64,000 bases of DNA from Callorhinus ursinus (GCF_003265705.1 NW_020313005.1:14833870-14897869), one strand, 5' to 3'; shown: positions 8,618-20,820, numbered from the stretch's first letter. Notes: generated by a model from the letters alone, not told the origin. Translations and numbers: made by a program.

Positions 8618-11600
8618 GCTATGAACTCAAGAAGTCCTCATTCTCCTGGACTAAAGGAGCTGTGGCTCAAAGGGTCTTCACTAAAGACTGGGTAGTGGCT
8701 GAAGAAGTGAAGAACCTGCCCTGAGTGGGGCTCCCTGCACTTCTGGACTAAGATGCTCCCTGAATGGAGTCTGTTCTGCACTAGGTTGGGGGTGGGTGCC
8801 AGGAGTCAGCTCAGAGAAAGGAAGATGCATGTGATTTCCCTGAGAATGACTTGCATTATTTTGGGAATTACCCTCTGGCATCTGGAGGTGGCATGATCAC
8901 CTACAACATAATGAAACTGTGGGGCTGACACCACTTCTCTTAATCCACTAATTTCTGTTGATCCCATTGGGTCAATTGTCAAGTCACTCTCTGGAAGGCA
9001 GCACAGAGGTCTCCTGTTGGAGGGTATCACTTTTCCACCCCTACAGCAGGAGCCTTCCTGAAGGACTACCTTCATGGCCAAGGGCTCCTCACTCTCCACC
9101 ACTGGGGTCTCCTTTAGGACAAAAGGAGCCCCATTGGGCTCAGACTATGAGCAGGGATGTGCTTGTCAGGGCTGCATAGAAAACAGGTTAATCGAGAATA
9201 ACGCTTCTTGATGAAGGAGTTGTTTCCTCCTGACTGAGCTGAGCTGATAGATCATCATAACAATCATCTGACCACATTTTCATCTTTTGTTTTTTGTTTT
9301 TCTGTTTGGGGCAGTGTGACCCAATACATGAAGCACCACTGTGTCAGGAGTCTCAGCTGACTTGGATGTGCATCAGCTCAAGCATTCAAATGTGTCTGCA
9401 GGGGAGCACTGTCTCCCACTTTCTAGGTGAAGACACAAACTCAGAGAGGCCTATGATATGACCAAAGTCATCCTACTAGAGACGCAGAAATTAAATTTTA
9501 ACACCGATCTTCTGACTCTAAATCCAGGCAAGTTGACTCTTAAGAGTGCTTTCACTTCCAATAGCCATGATTTTGTAACTCTAACAGTTGGGAATGAAGT
9601 GGCCTTGTCAGTAACCAGCTGCCTACACACCTTTTCCCAGAGCTCCTGTCCTCCCCAACACTGGAGCCCAGGAAGTACATGGAAGCAAAGGTTGGACCTT
9701 TAGAGACTCCTCAACTGGAAGGTCCATGTCACTCCACATTCCCAGACTGTGGAGTTCCTCAGGAAACAAGGGGGCACACTGTGATAGCCAATCAAAGATG
9801 CAGGGGCTAAAGGAGACTGGACTTCTGTCCTGTGTCCTTTAGTGCTGACAAGCCTTGTCCCTGGTGTATCTATGACCAATGCTGGAACCCCATTGTCTCC
9901 CAGTGCACTCCTAGTGCACCTAATGATCAGTCAGCCTCCTTTCTCTGGCCCTGCAGCCTTGCTCCTAGGCTTTCTTTCTCTTCCCTGAGCCCAGGCCCTG
10001 AGGACAGCATTGGTGAGAGCCAACACATCACAGAATTGCTAAGTATATTGTCCTAGAAGCCTGGTGCAGCTGGCTCAGGAGCAGCAAGGAGGGAAAAGTC
10101 CACCTTTTTTTATGCTGACCGTCCAACTCAGCCATGTTGTTTCTGAGTGGATGGAAATGTGGGCCATTGGGAACAGGACAACCTGGACCCATCTGCAACA
10201 GCAAAGGCAGTCGGCCTTTGTGCTCAGGTGGTCAGACAAACTCCCTCTGCTTTTGCTGCCTTCCTTCCATTTGTAGACTCGATCTCCCCAAAAATATTCT
10301 TCTTCTCACCTTCTGTTTGGCTCCGCTGTCTCACTGAGACACTCACTTCAATCCGCCTTCACCCTCCTTCCCCACCTACCCTCTGCTTTCATGTCTCTCC
10401 CATGTGGTCTCTCTTGCCTTTCCCCTATGAGCCGTCCCTCAGCCATGCTCTGTTTTCATCCTTCCCTTCCTTGTTCAAGCCATTTCATCTGTCATCTCTG
10501 TGACCATGACCCTACCCCTGTCTCTCTCACCTGGACAGGAGCACTTCCAAAGGTACTGCACATGGCAGCCACCTTGAGCCCCAGCTCTCCTAGAAAGTCA
10601 GACTGTTCTGGAAGGAGAAGCAACACAGGTTGGAAAGACCAGAGAGACCTGTTCATTTTGCAAACATGGACCTCAGTCCTTATACATCCCAAATATAACC
10701 TCCATGAAGCCTGGTTTACTAACTTAACAAGGAAAAAAAAATGAGCGCACTTGGGTCGGGGCCGGTGAACTAAAACTGCCCTGGGCAGAAATTTGGCAAT
10801 ATGTGGTCAAGGCCTGTCCTTATGATGCAACTATGTCCATTACCAGGACACTGTGTAGACGGGGAGACACCTGTCCTCTGTGGGGACTCTGCTTCCTCTG
10901 GGCCTCTGAGGCCATCAAGTTTATTGGATGTTTATTTGGAACCATCACAAGACTACCTTCTCTCAGCACTTGGTAAAAAGCCATATGTCCTATGGGAAAT
11001 ATGGCTAGCTTTGCATCCTGGATTTTCTTTCGGGGGTGGGGGATGAGAAGGGGTTGGGCACATCTCCAAGGAAAGAAGTGAGAATGGAAGACTATTTTTA
11101 TTTCAGCATTTAGAGAACTGCAGAGTCCTGGCACTTTAAAAAAAAATATCTATCAACTAGGGAGGATGACGGTAGGCAAATGAAACCTTAAAGAAAGGCC
11201 CAGGCCAGTTCTGGCCTAAAAATGAAGCCACATGGGCCTATGATGCTGGCTTTACTCAGTCACTCTCCCCAGATGTCACAGCTACTCCTCTGCAGAGCAC
11301 AGTGCCCCCACTTCCCTCCCCCCAATTTGTCCCTCTCACATGGGACACTATTTGTTCCTGGGGTATACAGCTATTGCTCTCTCACAGAAGTCCAGTCACA
11401 GTGTTCTCTTCACTTACAACTCTATTTCTTCCCAAACACATGTTTCTTTGAAGAAATAATCATTACCAGAGATAAAGTAATAGAAAAGCTGAAGTAATGT
11501 CCTCTAAGATATGGAAATACTTCTCATTTGGTCCCCACAGCACAATAATCTTTTCCCTCTTTGACACTGTGGACTGTGACACCCCAGCCCACTTAGCCCA

Positions 11601-12094
11601 TGGGGTGTGCCCAAAGTGTTAAGATACAACATGCCATCCAGGGGAGCAGAGGCCCAGCGTGTACTCGACCCTTCCCACTCCCAACGTCCAGGCTCTAGAG
11701 AAGGATATTTCCTCTCTCACAGGGAGTAAAATGGACCAGGCACCTAGATGGAACAGTCAAGTCCAGAGGGGCCCTGTTGCTATACAAAAAGCTGTGTGAT
11801 AGGGAAGCAGAGGGAGGACAGAGGGCAAGGTCATGGAAGACTAACGTTACTGGGCACAAAGAGGAACACAGGGCCGTGGCATGGGGAAGTTATGCCACGT
11901 GTTGGAGAATGGCCTTGAGTTAATGGTGGGCTTTCCAAAGAATCTGTCCTTGAAGATACAATGTGAGCCAGATGCAGGAATTTGGAACCCAAGGTCTCTA
12001 GTTGGAGGTAAGATCGTGGCCTTAGGATAATTAGAAAAACATGGATCTACATCAACCTATTTTTCAGTCCATCCTAAAGTTTAGTCAATTGTCA
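8618..12094. other. Unique intergenic or intronic DNA, one weak MIR
   Basis: No exon-like frame with conserved domain, no tRNA or rRNA. Short frames of up to ~118 codons overlap in several frames and lack coding signs. A decayed MIR is listed separately at 9405-9545. The stretch 10280-10530 is pyrimidine-rich. Confidence 0.5.
9405..9545 (-). mobile_element. MIR SINE fragment, antisense, diverged
   Basis: 'CCCACTTTCTAGGTGAAGACACAAACTCAGAGAGGCC', 'GACCAAAGTCATCCTACTAG' and 'CGATCTTCTGACTCTAAATCCA' follow the antisense MIR order. Confidence 0.5.
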
Positions 12095-12180
12095 CAGCTG
12101 ATTGTCAGGGTCCTTAGGACAAGGACTTGATTCTATCGCCCAAGTGTCTCATACGGTGCCTTGCACAAGGCAGACACCTA
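12095..12180 (+). mobile_element. Possible L2 3' end
   Basis: 'CCTTAGGACAAGGACTTGATTCTATCGCC...GGTGCCTTGCACAAGGCAGACACC' resembles the sense L2 tail. It is short and diverged. Confidence 0.35.
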
Positions 12181-12349
12181 AAACTGTGGCTTGCATGTTA
12201 CAATGTGAAATATTAGCAAGGCTCAATCTTTCCTCTTTGGCCCTTTCAGGACTGAAAAAGCAACTGGTTCTAAAGAAAAAGCAGTCCATGACTCGGTCTA
12301 ACTGTGGGATCACATTCTGTGTTGAGCCTCTTTTTCTGCTACTGTCTCA

Positions 12350-12830
12350 AAAATGCAGGTATGGTGAATTTAAAGATGGCTGCAAATTATTGCACAATCT
12401 CCCCTCTTCCCAGACTTTAAAGAACTATTAGCTTCCACTTTCTGTTACAGTGCTTGCTCTGAAAATGTTTCCTCTGGGGACACTCTCTCTGGGAACCTAA
12501 ACACCATGCTCCGAGAAGCCCAAGCCAGGTAACGATAGCTGCACTTTCTCAGACTGAGTCCATGGAGCCCAGCTTTGCATCCTCAGCATAGAGTCAGACA
12601 TGCCAAAAAGCCACTTTGGACCCTCCGGGCCAGGCCTTCCTCCATGTGAGTCCCTCCAGGAGACCTCTGTCAAAGCCACGTGATCAGAACAATCACCTAA
12701 TGAGGTTCTGCCCCACTGTCTGACTGACAAAATCATGACATATAATAACATAGTGTTGTCTGAAAAGCATGAAGTTTGGAGGTAATTTGTTATGTAGCAC
12801 CATTTAACTATAACAGCAGGTAACTTGCTC
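12350..12830 (+). mobile_element. MLT1-type LTR, old (ERVL-MaLR)
   Basis: It shows the MLT1 order: 'AAAGATGGCTGCAAATTATTGCACAATCTCCCCTC', 'TTAGCTTCCACTTTCTGTTACAGTGCTTGCTCTG', 'ACCATGCTCCGAGAAGCCCAAGCCA', 'CCAGGAGACCTCTGTC', 'AAGTTTGGAGGTAATTTGTTATGTAGCACCA'. Divergence is high and the 3' TAATACA end is not preserved. The subfamily is not assigned. Confidence 0.55.
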
Positions 12831-13610
12831 ATCCAGCCCTAGGCCCTATATATGTCTCTGCTATTGCCCTCAAACCCCTCCCTCACATTCTGGGAAAGAA
12901 GAACAAGCCATGGGTGAGAAGTCCAAAGAGGGAACAAGAGAAAAGCCACGGCAGAATCAGGAGAAAGTTCTCTACTTGTCAGGCACTTCAGACAGAGACC
13001 CTAGCCGTGGTCCCATGAGGAACAAAGAGTGCTCTTTCATCCCCCTTCATGGATTGGGAAAAGAGGAAAAACAAATTCTAGTTAACATTCAGACAAGTGC
13101 ACATTTTCTTCACACCCCTGCCCTTCTCTTACCTAGAAAGAGATGACAGTCTCAGAGAGTTTCAGAAAGCATCTCTCCACACTGGCCCTACTTGCCTGGC
13201 TACTTTAAAGGCCAATTCACTTCTTCTAGAATTAGGTAGCTCCTAAACCATTCAGAAATATCTTCATTCTGGACTGGGGCAAGGCCAGAGCCAGAGATGG
13301 CAGCTGGGCTATGAATGGCCAGCTGCCAAGAGTCCAGAGTATCTGTGTTGAGAAGTTTATAGGAAAAAGATACTCCAACTGTGGAAGAAGCTCCTCTAGA
13401 AGAAGACTTGAGTAGTCAGAATTCAGCCACCCAGAGTAAGTGGCTCATCCTTGCAAAAACAGCAGTAGAGGAGTAAGGGTGAAAGGGGCAGGGATTAGGA
13501 CCTTGAACCCCTATTGTCAATTAATTAGCAGGGAGCTCCCCCTGCCCAGGATGGCCATATGGCCATACTGCTGCCTCAAGACTGAAAAACTAGCATGCTT
13601 CATATGCAAT
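12831..13610. other. Unassigned non-coding DNA
   Basis: No gene or confident repeat is seen. Confidence 0.4.
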
Positions 13611-13680
13611 ATCCTCCTCCTTCCCACCCTTCCTCCCTCTTTCCTTCCTTCCTTGCTTCCCTCCTTCCCTCCACCCCCGT
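13611..13680 (+). repeat. (CCTT)n pyrimidine tract
   Basis: Interrupted TTCC/CTTCC units on an almost pure pyrimidine strand. Confidence 0.85.
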
Positions 13681-13704
13681 TCTTTTCTTTGCACATATAT
13701 GACC

Positions 13705-13925
13705 AGATGCTCTTCAGGGCTCTGAGGTCTGGGGCATAGCCACTGACAAATGTAGGCCTGGGCTTGACCCCTGCCTGTTCAACATATTAGCTAGGAAGCT
13801 TTGGCCAAGCAATTTAATGACTTTGAGTGTTTTTGACTTTAAGAAGGACCCAATAACACCTGCTTTATACCTATGATCATCACACACACTTATTATAGTG
13901 TCTGGCAAATACCCAACAAATAGAG
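13705..13925 (+). mobile_element. MIR SINE
   Basis: Sense MIR order: 'CTCTGAGGTCTGGGGCATAGCC', 'GGGCTTGACCCCTGCC', 'TTAGCTAGGAAGCTTTGGCCAAGCAATTTAATGACTTTGAGTG', 'AATAACACCTGCTTTATA' and a 3' part 'TTATAGTGTCTGGCAAATACCC'. Confidence 0.75.
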
Positions 13926-14451
13926 CAAATGGCAACAAAGCTCAAGAACAATGCATACCCTCAGGATGCTCAGGACATAGGTCACAGCAGCCAGGAGGAA
14001 ATGAATGGCTGTGGCTGAGGGAGCTTTGTGGGCCTGCCAAGTCCTCTCATGGGGAGCAGTCTAAGGACAGGCCCTGGATCCCAAACTCTGGCCTGTACCC
14101 AGCTAAGGAATATATGTGACAAGAGGTGAATTCAGAGCTGAGTCAGACCACTTGTGATTTAGGCCACTATTTCCCATCTCTTTCTTGCACAAAACAGGCT
14201 GCTTTTGCCAAGCATGTGATAGCATTTCCATGGAAACCACTTCATCAGCTGGGTCCCATTTCACTGATACTGCAGTAGAATTTTGTTGTTCTTGGGAAAA
14301 TGGACTGGCTTACCAAGTGGGAGGGCATGGGCCCTTGTAAGATGGTATGTTTGCAAGTACACGCATGCTTTCCTCCACACATTTTTTTCTTCCTGGAGCT
14401 TTTGACTAAGCTGCTTTGTTGCTGTTAACAAGCTATGGTGTCATGATGCTT
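13926..14451. other. Unassigned non-coding DNA
   Basis: No gene or repeat is recognised. Confidence 0.4.
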
Positions 14452-14469
14452 AAAAAGCAGATACTTTTA

Positions 14470-14667
14470 GGGCGCCTGGGTGGCTCAGTTGGTTAAGCGA
14501 CTGCCTTCGGCTCAGGTCATGATCCTGGAGTCCCGGGATCGAGTCCCACATCGGGCTCCCTGCTCAGCAGGGAGTCTGCTTCTCCCTCTGACCCTCCCCC
14601 CTCTCATGTGCTCTCTCTCTCTCATTCTCACTCTCTCAAATAAATAAATAAAATCTTTTAAAAAAAA
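14470..14667 (+). mobile_element. Carnivore SINE (SINEC), near consensus, long TSD
   Basis: GGGCGCCTGGGTGGCTCAG start. The A box (TGGCTCAGTTGG) and B box (GATCGAGTCCC) of the tRNA-derived RNA polymerase III promoter are intact, then CT repeats and an AATAAATAAATAAAATC-A(n) tail. Target-site duplication AAAAAGCAGATACTTTTA is at 14452-14469 and 14668-14685, perfect over 18 bases. Low divergence suggests a recent insertion. Confidence 0.97.
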
Positions 14668-14945
14668 AAAAAGCAGATACTTTTAGTCTGTCAAGGGCTT
14701 GGTTCTCATTCAAACAGGTTACAAAGGAGGCAGAAAGGAGGGGCTGGTGATGAAGAAGAGATAAGGAGAGGCCACACGGTGCAGGCATTATTAAGAAAAA
14801 AAAGGTAGAGGGGAGAAAGGAAGAAGAGCTTATGAATTGTCCACAGAGTACACAGTGAACACAGAGGTGACACAGGTTTTGTGAGCTCTGACACAGGCCC
14901 TGGGCTTGGCATACCCCTACCCTGCCTTCTGGCCCTGCTCCCTGT

Positions 14946-15648
14946 ACACATACCACACACATCACACAAATCACGTGTATCACACACACACACCATCTCT
15001 CATTCACACACACCACACACACATCCCTCACATGCCATACACCCCCCACACATCACGCACACACCTAACATATATCATATGTCCCACACATCACACATAT
15101 GTCTCACACACACCACACGCATCATATACACATACATCACACACACATAACACACATCACACATACACACACCACATCACATGCACACCACACATCACAC
15201 ACATACACAAACTATATCACAAGCACAGCACACATCACACACACATAATCACACATACCATACATACACATGCACACATATACAACACATACATCACACA
15301 CACCATATATACACCACAAACACACATACACACAAAAACCACACAACCACATACACAGATGAACACAAATCAGACTACTTTCACATACCACACACCTACC
15401 ACAAATACATAGAGTACACACATGCACAAATCACATACATCCTATATACACAGGCACACATACCTCACATCACAGATACATTATACATACCAAACCAGAC
15501 ACATATCACACAGTTACACCCTACACACACCCTACCATGCACACACCACACCCTACACAGACACCGCATATTGCACACATGCCACAAACACACAAACCAC
15601 ACATACCACACCAGACACACACATACCACACACACACAAACATACACT
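14946..15648 (+). repeat. 0.7-kb CA-rich degenerate tandem array
   Basis: About 700 bases of CACACAT, CACAC, CATCACAC and ACCACAC units in irregular order, with G rare on the plus strand. Long frames in it are His/Thr/Tyr-rich on the plus strand and Cys/Val-rich on the minus strand. These are low-complexity artefacts, not genes. The array begins after unique sequence ending near 14945 and fades out near 'CACTGAGTGCATAGG'. Confidence 0.93.
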
Positions 15649-15709
15649 GAGTGCATAGGATTTATACAGTCAATCAACACACATTGAAGATAGCTATGAG
15701 TAAACCTTT

Positions 15710-15800
15710 ATAAGAATTGTTGTGAGGCATACAGTGATGAGCAAGATATGATCCCTACCCAGAAAACATTTTGAAAGAATGGAGAATGTAGATGGGTACA
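15710..15800 (-). mobile_element. Possible L2 fragment, antisense
   Basis: 'GAGGCATACAGTGATGAGCAAGATATGATCCCTACCC' resembles the antisense L2 pattern. Weak and short. Confidence 0.4.
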
Positions 15801-15894
15801 GAGAAAACAGCCATGTAAGGTGGTGTGTGTGCGGAGTAGTAAAGCTGCAGCAGGTGGAGCTGTGAAGGCCCCTACATCTGGAAGAAGAATCAGA

Positions 15895-16060
15895 AGCTCT
15901 GGCTCTGTTAGCCACAGTCTTAGGCAGTCACCAGGCTTTCTGTTTCAGTTTTCTCACCTATAAAATAGGGACAAGGTGACTTACCTCACAGGATGGCTGC
16001 AAGGAGCAAATGAAGATTGCCTGTAAAGTGTTGTCCAACTGTAAGTAATTACTATTACCA
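15895..16060 (+). mobile_element. MIR SINE fragment
   Basis: 'TTTCAGTTTTCTCACCTATAAAATAGGGACAAGGTGAC', 'CTCACAGGATGGCTGCAAGGAGCAAATGAAG' and 'TGTAAAGTGTTG' are the sense MIR core and 3' half. Confidence 0.75.
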
Positions 16061-16624
16061 AATCTTACAGGAGTTTTCAGACAAGGCCTAGTAGAAGAAG
16101 ATGTACATAAGATGGTCCCTGAACTTCAGGAGGTAGATTCAAGCAGCAAAAGCCATGAGAACAATTATAGCAAAAGGAGTAATGTGAACAGAGCCAGGCA
16201 GGAATCTGCTGTCCACCAGCCAGTGGTAAAGAGCATCTGGAGTGCTTAGCAGCGAGTGAGGTAAGGGGAAGACAAAGTTGAATATTAACTGTGAACGACT
16301 TTTAGTGTCCATGGAGAACTGTTCCAGGTGCTCAGAACCAGCTTAATTTGCCCCACAGGGAATCAAAGCAAATAAACAAATATTGACTGAGGACTATTAT
16401 TTGCAGGGAATATGCTGGGAAACAGGATCCACAGACTTGTTGACAATACACAGGCCCACCTTACAAATACTCATGACTTCTCTTTCAAATGCTAAAGCCA
16501 GGAGCAAAGGTGAGGCAATTAAGTGTCCAGATATTTAGGCCAAATAATGCAAAGCAATTGAATATTTGTCTAACGTTTACTTTTTCATCCAAACATTTGA
16601 TGCAGAAGTCCTCTACAATCATTG
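16061..16624. other. Non-coding DNA with possible L2 fragment
   Basis: No gene. The stretch 16369-16445 ('AAATATTGACTGAGGACTATTATTTGCAGGGAATATGCTGG') resembles antisense L2. Confidence 0.4.
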
Positions 16625-17136
16625 TTCTAAATTCATCAGGAACCCCACCGAACATGTCACAATGAAAGGCTCATCTCTGGCCTTCTCAAACTGCTACTCT
16701 TGAATCAGAGCCCTGGATTTCTGAATGTTGAGAACATTTCCATAATATTGTGTTTAAAAAAAGAGACAATAGGCCCCAGATGCTAATCCTCATGCCACCA
16801 AATGGAGACTTAGTACCTAATTTAAATACAATTTCAGCCCCTCCCTGAAATAGAAATGAACCAGTCAATCTACAATGAACTGACCAGCACCAGTGAGGTA
16901 ATCTGCCTGATGATAGACCCTGCTGTCCTCTAAAGAAATGTGACCTTGATACAATCAGCTCTTTGCTAGTGTAACTCCCTTGGCCTGATCCCTTCTGCCT
17001 ATAAAAGTCTTTAATTTTGTTCAACTCTTCAGAGCTCCCTTCCATTTGCTAGATGGGATGAAGCCTGATTCATGAATCATTGAATAAAGCCGATAAGACC
17101 TTTAAAATGTACTCAGTTGAATTTTGTTTTTTAACA
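16625..17136 (+). mobile_element. LTR-like unit, probably an ERV solo LTR, family unassigned
   Basis: The 3' half reads like an LTR: a TATA box (GCCTATAAAAG, about 17000), an AATAAA polyadenylation signal (about 17083) and a 3' end TTGTTTTTTAACA at 17136. The 5' boundary is a guess (TGTTCTAAATTCATCAGG, about 16624). No internal retroviral sequence is recognised after it. Class I or III origin is not decided. Confidence 0.5.
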
Positions 17137-17239
17137 ATTTCAGTAGCTAGAAGAGTCAGGATAAGGGGTTGGATTCCCCTGATACTAACTGGTAATGTCT
17201 GTCTGACATTGTTCTAGAATAAGAATGAATAGCTTATTC

Positions 17240-17450
17240 CCAAGGGGACTTTGGAAAACCAAATCGCAAAGTGTCGCACACAACATTGAACCCTTAAAAT
17301 AAGCTGCCTCATTCTGTTTTTTAATAACCTCAACAGCAGTTATTACTGAATCCAATTTAAAAGGAAACTGAAGGTCAGAGAGGCAAACTCAGGGTTGGAA
17401 GCCAGGCTTTTGAACTCCAGCTCCATGTGGCCTTGAACCATGCCTGCTTA
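17240..17450 (-). mobile_element. MIR SINE, antisense
   Basis: 'AATAACCTCAACAGCAGTTATTACTGAATCCAATTTAAAAGGAAACTGAAGGTCAGAGAGGC' then 'TTGGAAGCCAGGCTTTTGAACTCCAG' follows the antisense MIR order. Confidence 0.7.
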
Positions 17451-18999
17451 TGGCACAACAACAAACCACCACCACCACAACCATATACCATCAACAAAAA
17501 TAGTTACCCTCTGTTGAGCACTTGACCTTGTGCCTCCCTGTAAGGCCATAAGGGGCCCTTTGAGGACTGTGCTGACTCCTTGGTCCTCAACTTTCACAGT
17601 GATTTTCTATAACTCCTAGGACCAGTGGACCCTGACAATGGAGCCTTCAGACCTTCCCAGGCTGACTGCTTCTGAGTCAGAGGATATCAGATGACCAGCC
17701 AGTTAAGTGTCACATTGTTAGCCAGGGAAAATCGAAGATATCTGAGGAAAAACTCTACCGTAAAGAACAAAATATGAGTGCTTAGTGCCCAGAAAGATGC
17801 AAATTGCCTCTAGGAGAAAAGAACAAATTTCTCCCATTGAGAATGATTCTAATCTATCAGTCATCTTTAGACACACAAAGGTCTGGAGGGGAGAGCCAGC
17901 TATTAAAATGACTAACTATTTGTTAAAATGTACCAGTGTTCCTGGAGACAAGTTCATCCACATGTGAATTAGATATCCAGAGTAGTTAAAACCATCTAAT
18001 TATGTGCTCAGGATGGAGAGTCAATTTAAGAGAGAAATAATGAAACTGTCTCAGGTCACAGGGATGTGTCTTAGAAAACTGGGAGGGTGGTGCGGTTGTG
18101 AGCCTCCAGAAGCAGATCTGAACGCCAGGCCGTATAGAACAATATTCTACCTACTAAGAAAAGAACTGTCTATTTACTGTCTATGATAGACCAGGAAGTG
18201 TGTAGGAACTGACAGTACAATTTTGAGTAGTCATTTTGGAAAACCAGAGTTTAATAAGAACTCATGAAGACAGGGGAAAGCAGGAGGGAATCTTTTGATA
18301 TTGCTTGCTGAACGAAAAAGCCTGTGAGGGAAGAGAAGTCCCCATATCTCTCGTCCTTCATCTTCACCCCTTCCAAGTGCCATAAGCATGACTTCCATGG
18401 TCCAGGAACTCCTTGGATTTGTGACCATCTGACCAGCAAACCCAGCAAGAAAGATAATACAGAGAAAGAGGAAACACAACAAAGCCAGAAAGCAGATTGT
18501 GGAGCCCTAGCACACTACTTATAGGGAGGGGGGGGTAGTTAACATCCTCTTGCAGTCCTACCTACAGAAGATAACACACTGAGATCCTCAGTACTGAGAC
18601 TGGGTTTATTTTTCTGTTCACTTTAAGCATTGTATAAAGGAATAAAACACAACTACATATACTTCCAAAGAAGGCTTCAGAGTGGCTTTCAGAAGCCTGC
18701 CAAGCCAATCTGGAGCTATGTAAGAAAGACTCAACATCTGTTTCTCCGTGGCATGGCAAATGGCAGGGGAAAGAGCACAGGAATGAGAAAGAGTGTTAAG
18801 ATTTGTGAAAGCATATGGCAGTGAGCAAAAGCCAGCCCAAAGTCCCATAGATCTTGGTGTGTTCCCTCTAATGAGTTCATAGGCACTGAAATACAGCCCT
18901 CTCTTTTCCTTATGGAATCATAAACAAATATATTAGACCCTTTTCCATAAACTGGCTTACATGAGAAAAGAAAATCTAAGTTAGGGCAAAACCAGGATA
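17451..18999. other. Unassigned non-coding DNA
   Basis: No gene seen. A short ACC/CAA-rich patch is at 17458-17505. Sequence near 18040-18130 has weak antisense-MIR resemblance. Frames of 60-83 codons overlap on both strands and show no domain. Confidence 0.45.
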
Positions 19000-19358
19000 A
19001 TCAAAAGTAATTCACAAATTCACTGCAACCCCAACAAAAATGCCATTATTTGTATAAATTAATGAGATGATTCTAAAATTCTTATAGGACTGCAGTGGTC
19101 TGAAAATAACCAAAAGGATCCTGAAGGACACAAGCTAAAACTAAAGAACTTACACTGACAGCTACCAAGCCACATTATAAGGCTATATTAATTCATATAA
19201 CATCTTATTGTCTCAAGAATGAGCAAACTAACCAATGGAATAGAAATAAAATTTAGAAAACATAAAATTCAGAAACAAAGCCATGCATATAGGATCACCT
19301 GATTTATGACAAAAATGGCAGGGGGGAAAAGATAGTCTTTTCAGTGAATTGTGTTCAG

Positions 19359-19397
<39 letters not shown>

Positions 19398-19600
19398 CTT
19401 ACATCATAATCATACACAGAGATCAATCCCAGATGGATTATTGCAGAGGTAAACACAGGAGATATCTTCACAACCTTGAAATAGGCAAGTTTCTTCAATA
19501 GGACACAAAGGAACTAACCATAAAAGAAAGAAAATTGAAAATGGATAAATTAGATACTATTAATAAATTAAATCCTCAGGTAATGACAGAGTAACCTGTA
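19000..19600 (+). mobile_element. Old LINE-1 (L1M) ORF2 fragment
   Basis: Landmarks of the ORF2 3' half in order: 'CACTGCAACCCCAACAAAAATGCC', 'TTATAGGACTGCAGTGG', 'AAGCCACATTATAAGGC', 'ACCAATGGAATAGAA', 'GATTTATGACAAAAATGGCA'. Many stops. A TG repeat interrupts it at 19362-19391. Confidence 0.75.
19362..19391 (+). repeat. (TG)n microsatellite
   Basis: About 14 TG units within the L1M fragment. Confidence 0.95.
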
Positions 19601-20080
19601 TCAGACTAATCATCCTGCCAAAAAAATCAAAAGCTCAGGAACAAAGACACACACACACACTTGAAGGCACTGAAGAATGTTACAAAGCAGGCAGAAACTG
19701 GAAGAGGTATGACAGCTGGAAGAAGGGATTGATAATACGTGAGATCACCATCGATCCAGCTTTACCACAAGGGTACTTTCCTACTTTACACAGAATATGG
19801 CAGATATAGCTCAAGCAGAAACCAAATGTCTTGAGGTCAACTGTTGGATGTCAGCTGAGAGACATTTCTCCATGGAGCTCTAGCATTGCTGCACATTTTA
19901 TGAGAGAAACACTGACCAACATTTGTTCCAGACAATATTTTCAAGGATGTTAGGGCAGCAGAAAGCTTTGAATGATAAATATGTATCACCCTCCAGAGCA
20001 AAGGGCATGTGTGCTTATTTTCTAATAGGATGGAGATAATGTGTCCTTCTGGAACAAAGAGTAAGCAAACTTAACCCATT
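19601..20080. other. Unassigned non-coding DNA, perhaps L1M continuation
   Basis: A short ACACAC run lies near 19650. L1 similarity becomes unclear after 'ATTAAATCCTCAGG'. Confidence 0.4.
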
Positions 20081-20101
20081 TTTAAAAGATTCAAGGTCTC
20101 A

Positions 20102-20289
20102 GGGCACCTGGATGGCTCAGTTGGTTAAATATCCAACTCTTGATTTTGGCTCACGTCATAATCACAGGGTCCTGAGATCAAGCCTTGCATCAGGCTCTGT
20201 GCTGAGTGTGGAGTCTGCTTGAGATTCTCTCCCTTCTGCCCCTCCCCATGCTCATGCTCGCTCTCCCTAAAAAAAAAAAAAAAAAGGAA
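20102..20289 (+). mobile_element. Carnivore SINE (SINEC) with TSD
   Basis: GGGCACCTGGATGGCTCAG head, A(n) tail. Target-site duplication TTTAAAAGATTCA is at 20081-20093 and 20290-20302. Eight bases (AGGTCTCA) sit between the first duplication and the SINE head and are of unclear origin. Confidence 0.93.
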
Positions 20290-20302
20290 TTTAAAAGATT
20301 CA

Positions 20303-20757
20303 GTTTCTTTGAGTTCAGAGTTTCTCTCCTATGACCTAATCTACTGCATGTGCAGATATCATCTGGCCCTTTTCACATCACCCTAATGGGAATTGGGACT
20401 CATAGAATTGGCACAAAAATGCTGATATTCTGGCTACTGTTGTTGCTATGAGAAATAACCTATCCAGCAGTAGCTGGACTGTCTTGCAGCTCAGTCTCTC
20501 CTACAATCTCTCATGCCAACCTTAGCTCATTCGGAGGTGACAGCACTCTCACTGTTTCTTCCTTTGCCCAGTGGGTCTTGGTTGCTGTAAGGAAGCTTTG
20601 TCCCTCTCAAGATTTCCCCCTGAGACACACAAACTCTCACTGGAAAGCACAGATGAAACACTGGTTAGTATCTGGACTCTTAGTGCCGACAAAGGTGGAG
20701 AATGAGAAACTGACCTGAATGAGTCTGATAGGAAACCACCATCATCATTCATGTTAA
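20303..20757. other. Unassigned non-coding DNA
   Basis: No gene or repeat recognised. Confidence 0.4.
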
Positions 20758-20761
20758 AAGC

Positions 20762-20762
20762 A

Positions 20763-20798
<36 letters not shown>

Positions 20799-20820
20799 TG
20801 CACACATGAGAGAGAGAGAG
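20762..20820 (+). repeat. (CA)n and (GA)n microsatellites
   Basis: About 16 CA units, then CGCATGCACACATGA, then about 7 GA units. Confidence 0.95.

Noticed and set aside
14470..14667. tRNA gene
   Set aside because: A and B boxes are present, but they belong to the tRNA-derived head of a SINE with CT-rich body, A tail and target-site duplication.
14946..15648. CRISPR-like or other prokaryotic repeat array
   Set aside because: Units are irregular, with no constant repeat and unique spacer structure, and the whole window is mammalian.
14881..15687. Long His/Thr-rich frames (up to 168 codons) and Cys/Val-rich antisense frames
   Set aside because: They are translations of the CA-rich tandem array in several frames at once and have no domain.
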